Positions 1 to 6,998 of a stretch of DNA of 64,000 nt are shown one piece after another. The stretch is from Candidatus Eiseniibacteriota bacterium (lineage in GTDB: Bacteria; Orphanbacterota; Orphanbacteria; Orphanbacterales; Orphanbacteraceae): assembly GCA_029262235.1 (NCBI GenBank), contig JAJCZU010000003.1:496001-560000 (forward strand). Reading direction: 5' to 3'. Both the position numbers and the translations under genes were made by a program. Positions within the stretch are counted from its first letter, which is position 1. Each line of letters begins with the position of its first letter. The notes below the pieces were generated by a model. The model searched no databases, was not told where the DNA came from, and was given only the letters and a program-made list of their open reading frames with translations.

Positions 1-2
1 TC

Positions 3-803
3 ATCCTCGAGATTCAGAATCTCCTCTCTCGTGAGAGCACCACGGTGGATGAAGTCGCGATCAAGCTCGGCGAAGATCCCGCGATTCTCGCGCAGATTCT
101 GCGCGTCGTGAACTCCGCCTATTACGGACTGTCCCGGGAGGTGACGTCGCTTCGGTTCGCCGTTGCGCTTCTCGGCTTCAAAGAGATCCAGCGTCTTACG
201 CTCTCTCTCGCCGTCGTCAATTCGATGGACCTCGGGGTGTCGAAGCATCTGCATCGTTACTGGGTGCACTCGAGCCACATCTCGCTGATCATGAAGCATC
301 TCGTGCGCACGAACTATCCGCTGCTCGACGTGGAGCAGGTCTGGATCGCCGGTTGCCTGCACGACATCGGCAAGCTGCTCTATTTCAAATTCTGCCCGGA
401 TCTCGTCGAGAAGATATCGGAAGAAGCGGAAGAAACCGGCGTGCTCTACTCCGACATCGAGAGGCGCGAATCGATCTACGCGGCGTCACAGGTGGGCGCG
501 CGTCTCTGCGAAGAATGGAATCTTCCAAGCTGTGTCGTATATGCGGCAGAAACGCACACGATGGACGATCTGGCGTCCTGTCAGGCCACAGGGGGCAACA
601 GGGACATACGCACTCTTGTAACGATTGGAAATCTTCTTTCGGAAATGACCCTTCGGCCGATGAATGAAGAGACAGAGCAGAAAATACTGGAATTTACGAA
701 GGCCGAACTGAAGATCGACGAAGATGAGATGCTTCTTCTCCTCTCGACCGTAAAAGAGCTGAAGATGGAGGCGGAATCGTTCGCACTGCAGGTGGCCCGA
801 TGA
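3..803 (+). CDS. HDOD domain signalling protein (5' end cut by window edge)
   Basis: The frame is open from the first bases of the window (I-L-E-I-Q-N-L-L-S...) through the first internal GTG at 45, so the true start lies to the left and this is a 5'-partial gene. The protein reads as an HDOD domain, a relative of the HD-GYP fold usually found in c-di-GMP or motility regulators: N-terminal helices with V-N-S-A-Y-Y-G-L, then G-C-L-H-D-I-G-K, the remnant HD motif. There is no GYP motif, so hydrolase activity is not expected; HDOD proteins are usually protein-interaction or regulatory modules. The stop is 19 bp before the PilB-like ATPase gene and a second HDOD gene follows that, so the three probably form one operon. 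Confidence 0.85.
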   Translation: MLEIQNLLSRESTTVDEVAIKLGEDPAILAQILRVVNSAYYGLSREVTSLRFAVALLGFKEIQRLTLSLAVVNSMDLGVSKHLHRYWVHSSHISLIMKHLVRTNYPLLDVEQVWIAGCLHDIGKLLYFKFCPDLVEKISEEAEETGVLYSDIERRESIYAASQVGARLCEEWNLPSCVVYAAETHTMDDLASCQATGGNRDIRTLVTIGNLLSEMTLRPMNEETEQKILEFTKAELKIDEDEMLLLLSTVKELKMEAESFALQVAR

Positions 804-822
804 ACCAGCATGGAGAGTAAAT

Positions 823-2754
823 ATGAATCCGCCGGACATCATGCAAGCGGGAGGCGGACAGTCGGAGGTCGCGGGGGCCGTCCAGAAGACGGGTTCGGGG
901 AAGCCCGCGAGCCAGGTCCTGAGCGAACTCTGGATCGAGAAGGGGCTACTGGCCGAGAACCAGGTCAGGCACGCCACACGCATCCGCGACAGGCTTTCGA
1001 GTCATAAGTCTCTCGCCGATGTCGTCAAGGAACTCGGATACGCCAGGCACCACGATCTGGAAAGCGCCCTCGCCGGAGCGCACCTCGCACTTCCCTTCTA
1101 TGAAATCATGCTCGAAATGGGGCACCTGCGGGCGTCGGACATCAAATCCGTCCTGAGCCTGCAGGAGGACGCCCCGGACAAGTCGATCGCCGATCTCATC
1201 GTCGAAAACCACTTTGCCAATGAAGAGTCCGTCGCCATGGCGCGCGCGTGCGAAATCGGCTGCGCACTGCTTCGGTTCGATTATTCCGATGTCGAGGAGC
1301 GCCTTCTCAAGGCAGAGCACCTCGCCACGTGCGAGAAGCATCGCTTCGTGCCCGTGAAGCGCGAGGGAGGCGAGATCGTTGTCGCGTTCTGGGCGCCCGA
1401 CGACAGAGAAGCCGTTCACGCGGCGAAGCGTCTTCTGGGCCAGAACATTCATGCAACGCTCGGGACCTGGGGGGCGATCTCGCAGGTCATTCGCACGCAC
1501 AAACGAAACGAAATCAAGACGGTGGCGGGCAGCGAATCCAGTGTGGTTCGCATCGTGGACGAGATCATCGAAACGGCGATTCGCGATGGCGTGAGCGATA
1601 TCCACATCGAGCCGATGCAGGACTCGATCCGTGTACGATACCGGAAAGACGGCGTCCTGATCCCGCACGAAACGTTCCCGAAGGAGATCGCTCTTTCGCT
1701 TGCGAGCCGCCTCAAGATCGTGGCGGGCGCCGACATTGCCGAGCGCCGGCGCCACCAGGACGGCCGCATGGCCGTTGTCGATCCCGTTTCGGGCCAGGAG
1801 GTCGACCTCCGCGTCTCGTTCTACGTGACGGTGCACGGCGAGAAATGCGTCATGCGCATCCTGAGCCGCGGCACGAATCTGCTTTCGATCCGAAACATCG
1901 GGATGGGGCCGCGCGTTCTGGAGCGCCTGTACCGCGACGTGCTGGATATTCCGAGCGGCGTCGCGCTCATTACGGGCCCGACCGGTTCGGGCAAAACCAC
2001 GACACTTTATGGCTGTATCAATTACCTGAACGACATCGAACGAAGCATCATCACGGCCGAAGATCCTGTCGAGTACATGATCGAGGGTGTCGGACAGTGC
2101 AGCCTCGACCCGAAAGTGGAACGCACGTTCGCAAGCACTCTGCCGCACATCGTCCGCCAGGACCCCGATGTGATCGTGCTCGGCGAAATTCGCGATCAAA
2201 GCTCCGCGGAGGCCGCGATTCACGCGGCGCTCACGGGGCACAAGGTGATTACGACGCTTCACACCGAAGACACGATCGGCGGCCTTCTGCGCCTCATCAA
2301 TATGGACATCGACACGTTTCTGATCTCGTCGACCGTGGTCTCCGTGCTCGCGCAGAGACTCGTTCGGCGCGTATGCACCTCGTGCGCCGAGCCGTACACG
2401 CCGACTTCCGCCGAACTCTCCCAGCTCGGACTGCTCGGCGGCGCCGACCGGGGGTTCAAGTTCGTGGAAGGTCGCGGGTGCGGACAGTGCCGTAATACCG
2501 GCTACCGGGGGCGCGTCGGCGTGTTCGAACTGCTGGTTCTGAACGATTTTGTAAAAGACGCCATCCTGAGCCGCAAGCCGTCGTACGAGATCCGGCGAAT
2601 CTGCATGGACTCGTCGCGCCTCGTAACGCTGCTCGAGGACGGGCTGCTGAAAGCCACGCTTGGAGAAACGACCGTACACGAAGTACTGCGCCATCTGCCG
2701 AGGCTCGACAAGCCGCGCCCGCTGGGTGAGATCAGAAGGTTGACAGGGCTCTAA
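823..2754 (+). CDS. GspE/PilB-family assembly ATPase
   Basis: This 643-residue protein has the layout of type IV pilus/type II secretion assembly ATPases. An N-terminal MshEN-type region covers about residues 30-200. The RecA-like core has Walker A G-P-T-G-S-G-K-T-T near residue 384, an Asp box (V-S-D-I-H-I-E-P) near 260, and Walker B with V-I-V-L-G-E-I-R-D near 446. Two zinc cysteine pairs, C-T-S-C near 518 and C-G-Q-C near 552, are typical of PilB/GspE and absent from PilT retraction ATPases. The ATG at 823 has GGAGAG just upstream. It sits between two HDOD genes, which suggests regulated pilus or secretion activity; no pilin or platform gene is in the window. PilB versus GspE cannot be separated from sequence alone. 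Confidence 0.93.
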   Translation: MNPPDIMQAGGGQSEVAGAVQKTGSGKPASQVLSELWIEKGLLAENQVRHATRIRDRLSSHKSLADVVKELGYARHHDLESALAGAHLALPFYEIMLEMGHLRASDIKSVLSLQEDAPDKSIADLIVENHFANEESVAMARACEIGCALLRFDYSDVEERLLKAEHLATCEKHRFVPVKREGGEIVVAFWAPDDREAVHAAKRLLGQNIHATLGTWGAISQVIRTHKRNEIKTVAGSESSVVRIVDEIIETAIRDGVSDIHIEPMQDSIRVRYRKDGVLIPHETFPKEIALSLASRLKIVAGADIAERRRHQDGRMAVVDPVSGQEVDLRVSFYVTVHGEKCVMRILSRGTNLLSIRNIGMGPRVLERLYRDVLDIPSGVALITGPTGSGKTTTLYGCINYLNDIERSIITAEDPVEYMIEGVGQCSLDPKVERTFASTLPHIVRQDPDVIVLGEIRDQSSAEAAIHAALTGHKVITTLHTEDTIGGLLRLINMDIDTFLISSTVVSVLAQRLVRRVCTSCAEPYTPTSAELSQLGLLGGADRGFKFVEGRGCGQCRNTGYRGRVGVFELLVLNDFVKDAILSRKPSYEIRRICMDSSRLVTLLEDGLLKATLGETTVHEVLRHLPRLDKPRPLGEIRRLTGL

Positions 2755-2772
2755 ACTTCCGGAGAGGGATTC

Positions 2773-3621
2773 ATGTCGCATCAGTCATTCGAAGAAATCA
2801 TTGCCGAGCAGGTGAACGAAGAAGACTTCGCTCTTCCGGTCTCCGGGAACGTGGCGCTTCAGCTTCGCCGGAAAGTCGAGTCGGACGATTTCGAAATGGA
2901 AGATATCGAAGACATGATCCTGCGCGACCCGGGACTCGCGAGCAGCGTGCTCCGCATAGCGAACGGCGCGCTCTACAGCGGGCTCAGCGAGATCGGAACC
3001 ATTCGGAAAGCGATCATGCGGCTCGGGGCGGATCAGGTCGTTTCCGTTTCCATGATGGCGGCTCAAAAGCAGGTGTATGATACGAAGGATCGCATGCTGC
3101 AGGGAATCATGCAGAAGCTATGGACTCATGCGAGCGTTTCGTCGATCGGTTGCCGATGGATTGCGCGCCGCGCGGGCATGGCGGAGCTTGCCGAAAACGC
3201 GTTTCTGGCGGGGCTGCTGCACGATCTCGGGCAGGTTGTCCTGATGCGCGTGTTCGATCGCGTGATCGCGTCCGGCAAGGGGGCGATGTTCACCGAGGAC
3301 ATCATTCTCGAAATTCTCGAGAGCCCGCTGCATTGCCGGTTCGGTGCGGAGATCATCGACCGGTGGAAACTCCCCGCGATCTACAAGACGGTCACGGCGG
3401 AGCATCATGATGAAAAACTCGCGGGTAACGCCGAGCCGATTCTGCTCGCCACGCGGCTCGTCGACCAGATCTGCTGGAGCATGGGACTCGGGCTGCGGGA
3501 TGGCGACGGCATTCAGCCCGAAAGCAGCAAGGAAGCCGACGCCCTGATGCTGAGCGAGATCCAGGTGGCGGAACTCCAGATCGAACTCGAAGATACGATC
3601 GCCGAACACGCCGCGATGTAG
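2773..3621 (+). CDS. HDOD domain protein
   Basis: This 282-residue HDOD protein begins at an ATG with GGAGAGGG 5-12 bp upstream and lies 18 bp after the PilB-like gene. Recognisable segments are the D-P-G-L-A-S-S-V-L-R-I-A-N-G helix region, the A-I-M-R-L-G helix, and G-L-L-H-D-L-G-Q-V-V, the degenerate HD signature. No GYP motif, receiver or output domain is present. By analogy with HDOD proteins near motility genes it probably acts as a regulator or scaffold. It is not a close copy of the HDOD gene at the window start, so this looks like two divergent paralogues flanking one ATPase. Confidence 0.87.
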   Translation: MSHQSFEEIIAEQVNEEDFALPVSGNVALQLRRKVESDDFEMEDIEDMILRDPGLASSVLRIANGALYSGLSEIGTIRKAIMRLGADQVVSVSMMAAQKQVYDTKDRMLQGIMQKLWTHASVSSIGCRWIARRAGMAELAENAFLAGLLHDLGQVVLMRVFDRVIASGKGAMFTEDIILEILESPLHCRFGAEIIDRWKLPAIYKTVTAEHHDEKLAGNAEPILLATRLVDQICWSMGLGLRDGDGIQPESSKEADALMLSEIQVAELQIELEDTIAEHAAM

Positions 3622-3660
3622 CTCCCCGCGCTGTTTCGCCACCGGCAGAAACCCCCGCGT

Positions 3661-3730
3661 CCGGCACGGGCTGCTGACGCCGGCACAGGCTGCTGACGCC
3701 CGGCACAGACTGCTGACGCTGGCACAGACC
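3661..3730. repeat. Tandem repeat, ~19-20 bp x 3.5
   Basis: Three consecutive near-identical units of CGGCACRGRCTGCTGACGC start at 3662, 3681 and 3701, followed by a partial unit at 3721. One extra base separates units 2-3 and 3-4. It lies in the gap after the HDOD gene and before the sorbosone-dehydrogenase-like gene. No ORF on either strand explains it convincingly. Confidence 0.8.
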
Positions 3731-3838
3731 GGCGGAAGAAGATACACTGGGTTCCCAGGCGGAACTACAGCTCTTCTGACGGCGGGGGCGGTCATTCGTT
3801 TTCTTCCACTCATTTCATGGCCTGCTGCGGCGGCAATC

Positions 3839-4927
3839 GTGATCGCGGCGTGTCTCGGATGCGCTTCGCCGGTCGCGGGCGACCCGTCGCTCCCCGGCAT
3901 CCGTCTCCCCGCGGGTTTCCGCATCACCCTGTTCGCCGACTCCGTTCCGAACGCCCGTTCACTGACGCAGTCTCCCGACGGCACGGTCTTCGTCGGTACG
4001 CGAACGGCCGGCGCCGTGTATGCGCTCCGCGATCTCGACGACGACGGACGCGCTGACAGCATGTACACGATCGCGACCGGTCTCAACATGCCGAACGGCG
4101 TCGCGTTCCGCGCGGGCGCGCTCTATGTGGCGGAAGTGCACCGCGTTCTCCGGTACGATTCCATTCTGCCGGCGCTTCTCGATCCGCCCGCGCCCGCAAT
4201 CGTGCGCGACGATTTTCCGACCGATCGTTCGCACGGCTGGAAGTTTGTCGCGTTCGGGCCCGACAGCGCGCTCTACGTGCCGGTCGGCGCGCCGTGCAAC
4301 GTGTGCGATCCCGAAGACGAGCGCTATGCGTCGATTCAGCGGATGACGGCCGACGGCGCTTCGGTTGCCACGTTCGCGTCCGGCGTTCGCAACACCGTGG
4401 GCTTCGACTGGCACCCGGAAACAGGGGAACTCTGGTTCACGGACAATGGCCGCGACTGGCTCGGCGATGACGCGCCGCCCGACGAATTGAACCGCGCGCC
4501 CGTCCCGGGGCTGCACTTCGGCTTCCCGTACTGTCACGGGGGCACGATCGCGGATCCCGCTTTCGGCTCGATTCGACCGTGCGCGGAGCTGACACCTCCC
4601 GCGCAGCGCCTCGGGGCGCACGTGGCGGCGCTCGGCATGCGGTTCTACACGGGCGACCTTTTCCCGGCGGAGTACCGGAATCAGATCTTCATCGCCGAAC
4701 ACGGATCGTGGAACAGGAGCACCCCGGTCGGGTATCGCGTTGCTCTCGTGAAGCTCGCGGGGAACGAAGTCGTGTCGTACGAACCGTTCGCGGAAGGGTG
4801 GCTCGCGGAAGACGAGACCGTGAGCGGACGGCCCGTGGACGTGCTCGTTCGCCCCGACGGTTCGCTGCTCGTTTCGGACGATCACGCGGGCGTTGTGTAT
4901 CGCATTACCTATGGAGAGGGATCATGA
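3839..4927 (+). CDS. PQQ-type sorbosone/glucose dehydrogenase-like beta-propeller lipoprotein
   Basis: The protein matches the soluble quinoprotein glucose/sorbosone dehydrogenase family: a six-bladed propeller beginning L-P-A-G-F-R-I-T-L-F-A, with S-P-D-G-T-V-F-V-G-T-R, N-T-V-G-F-D-W-H-P, W-F-T-D-N-G-R-D and E-H-G-S-W-N-R-S motifs. It would oxidise a sugar or aldose-like substrate in the periplasm or at the outer surface, using PQQ and calcium; the substrate is unknown. The first usual start codon is GTG 3839, but the frame stays open upstream and there encodes a hydrophobic stretch ending I-A-A-C, a good lipobox. The real start is therefore probably upstream at a non-standard codon (CTG 3776 or ATT 3794). 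The stop overlaps the next start (ATGA). Confidence 0.82.
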   Translation: MIAACLGCASPVAGDPSLPGIRLPAGFRITLFADSVPNARSLTQSPDGTVFVGTRTAGAVYALRDLDDDGRADSMYTIATGLNMPNGVAFRAGALYVAEVHRVLRYDSILPALLDPPAPAIVRDDFPTDRSHGWKFVAFGPDSALYVPVGAPCNVCDPEDERYASIQRMTADGASVATFASGVRNTVGFDWHPETGELWFTDNGRDWLGDDAPPDELNRAPVPGLHFGFPYCHGGTIADPAFGSIRPCAELTPPAQRLGAHVAALGMRFYTGDLFPAEYRNQIFIAEHGSWNRSTPVGYRVALVKLAGNEVVSYEPFAEGWLAEDETVSGRPVDVLVRPDGSLLVSDDHAGVVYRITYGEGS

Positions 4928-5514
4928 CGGACGACGCGTCATTCGATTACGATGGCCTCGATCTCGCCGCGCGCGTCGCGGCGCGTGCGCACAGCGATCA
5001 CTATCGCAAGGAAACGGATGTCCCGTACATCTCGCATCCGTACGCGGTCGCGATGATCCTGGCGAAGCTGGACGCGCCGGACGAAGTGCTGATCGCGGCG
5101 ATGCTGCACGACACGGTGGAAGATACCGATCTCACGATCGAAGAGGTGCGTGAACAGTTCGGTGAAGTCGTCGCGGATATCGTGGATGCCTGCAGCGAAC
5201 CGATCCGCGAGCTTCCGTGGGAAGCGCGGAAGGAAGGCACGATTGCGAAGATGAAGGGCGCGCCGCTCCCCGTGCGGTGGGTGGTGGCCGCGGACAAGCT
5301 GCACAACCTGCGTTCGATCGGCCGCGAGTTTCAGTCGGCCGGCGAACGCGTCTGGAATCGCTTCAGCCGCCCGCGAGCGAAGCAGGAGTGGTACTACAGA
5401 AACGTGCTGCGCTCGCTGGGGGAGGGCGACGTCGACGCGCGCCTTCGCCTCCTTCTGCAATGGCTTGCGGCCGAAGTCACGAACGTATTCGGACCAGAAG
5501 ACGCGCCCGCTTAG
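4924..5514 (+). CDS. SpoT/MESH1-type HD-domain phosphohydrolase
   Basis: This 196-residue stand-alone HD hydrolase resembles the hydrolase half of RelA/SpoT and small alarmone hydrolases. The metal-binding pattern is visible: I-S-H-P-Y (His38), L-H-D-T-V-E-D-T (His62, Asp63, Glu66-Asp67) and A-D-K-L-H-N-L (Asp124). No synthetase, TGS or ACT domain is present. The likely reaction is removal of 3'-pyrophosphate from (p)ppGpp, but many such small HD proteins act on other nucleotides. ATG 4924 overlaps the preceding stop (ATGA), so translation is probably coupled to the dehydrogenase gene. The cupin gene follows after 23 bp. Confidence 0.88.
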   Translation: MTDDASFDYDGLDLAARVAARAHSDHYRKETDVPYISHPYAVAMILAKLDAPDEVLIAAMLHDTVEDTDLTIEEVREQFGEVVADIVDACSEPIRELPWEARKEGTIAKMKGAPLPVRWVVAADKLHNLRSIGREFQSAGERVWNRFSRPRAKQEWYYRNVLRSLGEGDVDARLRLLLQWLAAEVTNVFGPEDAPA

Positions 5515-5537
5515 AACCGCGGCGCCGGGGAGACGAA

Positions 5538-5918
5538 ATGCCGGAAAAGATCGAGAATCCGTCGCGGATCGAGTGTGTGGGCACGAAACCGAAAATCATC
5601 GAAGAATACGTCGGGCGCGTGAACACGAACTCCGGCGCGCTCAGCATCGCTCATATGAGAAGCCCCGCCGGATGGGAAGAGCCGGGGCAGCGCCCCGCGT
5701 TCGACGAATACACGATCGTGCTCAAGGGAGAACTCGTGGTGGAGCATGAAACGGGAAAGATGAAGATCGCCGCGGGGCAGGGAGTGCTCACGCGCGCGGG
5801 CGAGTGGGTGCGCTACGGGACGCCGGGGGGCGAAGGGGCGGAGTACATCGCGGTCTGCACACCGGCGTTCTCCCCCGACACCGTGAACCGCGACGAAGCG
5901 GGGGAGACGCCGTCATGA
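5538..5918 (+). CDS. Small cupin-domain protein
   Basis: This 126-residue single-domain cupin starts at ATG 5538, with GGGGAGA just upstream. Its core reads F-D-E-Y-T-I-V-L-K-G-E-L-V-V-E, followed by I-A-A-G-Q-G-V-L and a final strand before C-T-P-A-F. The first cupin motif lacks the usual paired histidines, so metal binding is doubtful. It may be a binding or regulatory cupin rather than a dioxygenase. Its stop overlaps the start of the aldo/keto reductase (ATGA), which puts it firmly in the same operon. No substrate can be assigned. Confidence 0.8.
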   Translation: MPEKIENPSRIECVGTKPKIIEEYVGRVNTNSGALSIAHMRSPAGWEEPGQRPAFDEYTIVLKGELVVEHETGKMKIAAGQGVLTRAGEWVRYGTPGGEGAEYIAVCTPAFSPDTVNRDEAGETPS

Positions 5919-6886
5919 AGAAGCGCGCGTTCGGCAAGGCGGGCTGGCCCGTCGGTGAAATCGGATTCGGGGCCTGGCAGATCGGGGGCGGATGGGGCGA
6001 GCAGGATGACGCGCAGGCAATCGAGGTCCTCCGTGCGGCGCATGGGCGCGGCGTCGATTTCTTCGACACGGCGCTTGCGTACGGGGAAGGGCACAGCGAA
6101 CGACTGATCGGGCGCGCGCTCGGCGACGTACGGCAGAAGATTCGGATCGCGTCGAAAATCCCGCCGAAGAACCGGCGGTGGCCCGCCACCGATGACGACC
6201 CGATCGCCACGACGTTTCCCGCGCGCTACATCATCGAGTCGACTGAAACGACGCTCAAGAACCTCGGCACCGACTACCTCGACGTGCAGCAGCTGCATAC
6301 GTGGGCGCCGTCGTACATCGAAAGCGACGAGTGGCGCGAAGCCGCCGCGAAGCTCAAGGATCAGGGAAAGATTCTCGCGTTCGGCATCTCCGCGAACGAC
6401 TGGGACCCCTACGGTTCGGTCGAACTCGTGCAGTCGGGCGAGGTCGATTCCGTGCAGGTCATCTACAACATTTTCGAACAGCGCCCGGCGGAACAGTTAC
6501 TGCCTGCCGCGCTCGATTCGAACACGGCCGTGATCGTGCGCGTTCCGTTCGAGGAAGGTTTTCTGACAGGCAAGTTTCGCCCCGGCCACCGCTTCGCCGA
6601 AGGGGACTGGCGCGCGGACTGGATGACCGAAGAACGGCTTCGCGAGGTCGAACGCAGGCTGGAGCCGCTCGCCGCGATCGCGAAGGGGCGCGATGACACG
6701 CTGGCGGGCCTCGCGCTCCGCTTCTGCCTCGCCCACCCGGCCGTTTCCACAGTGATTCCCGGCATGCGCCGGGCGCTTCACGTAGAGGAGAACACCGCCG
6801 TATCCGGCGGGCGGCCGCTCGACGAGGCGGAGCGCCAACTCCTGCAGGATCATGCTTTTGTGCACGGCTGGGCGTACCCCTGGTAG
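5915..6886 (+). CDS. Aldo/keto reductase
   Basis: This 323-residue NADPH-dependent aldo/keto reductase has the full catalytic tetrad in expected places: Asp51 and Tyr56 in D-F-F-D-T-A-L-A-Y, Lys81 in A-S-K, and His128 in Q-Q-L-H. The N-terminal W-P-V-G-E-I-G-F-G-A-W and the C-terminal V-S-T-V-I-P-G strand fit the AKR11/AKR12-like bacterial group. The start at 5915 overlaps the cupin stop. Substrate is unknown; with a quinoprotein dehydrogenase in the same operon a sugar or aldehyde is plausible (inference). A long gap with a promoter-like element follows. Confidence 0.92.
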   Translation: MKKRAFGKAGWPVGEIGFGAWQIGGGWGEQDDAQAIEVLRAAHGRGVDFFDTALAYGEGHSERLIGRALGDVRQKIRIASKIPPKNRRWPATDDDPIATTFPARYIIESTETTLKNLGTDYLDVQQLHTWAPSYIESDEWREAAAKLKDQGKILAFGISANDWDPYGSVELVQSGEVDSVQVIYNIFEQRPAEQLLPAALDSNTAVIVRVPFEEGFLTGKFRPGHRFAEGDWRADWMTEERLREVERRLEPLAAIAKGRDDTLAGLALRFCLAHPAVSTVIPGMRRALHVEENTAVSGGRPLDEAERQLLQDHAFVHGWAYPW

Positions 6887-6929
6887 GGCTTACCTCCGTT
6901 GTTCTGTCGTGGCCTGATTACGCCATATC

Positions 6930-6938
6930 TGCTAGAAT
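6930..6938 (+). promoter_or_regulatory. Extended -10 promoter candidate
   Basis: TGCTAGAAT reads as an extended -10 (TGn + TAGAAT), about 60 bp before the start of the SBBP propeller gene. No convincing -35 hexamer is seen, as is allowed for extended -10 promoters. Confidence 0.4.
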
Positions 6939-6998
6939 GAAGTCAAAATCGCGATGATGCACCCCCACACACGAATTTGTTGCAACGAAAGGACCGGG

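Noticed and set aside
946-2781. Long open frame of 611 codons on the minus strand opposite the PilB-like gene
   Set aside because: It is an antisense shadow caused by GC-rich codon bias; its translation is Arg/Asp/His-rich with no family motifs, while the plus frame has full ATPase motifs.
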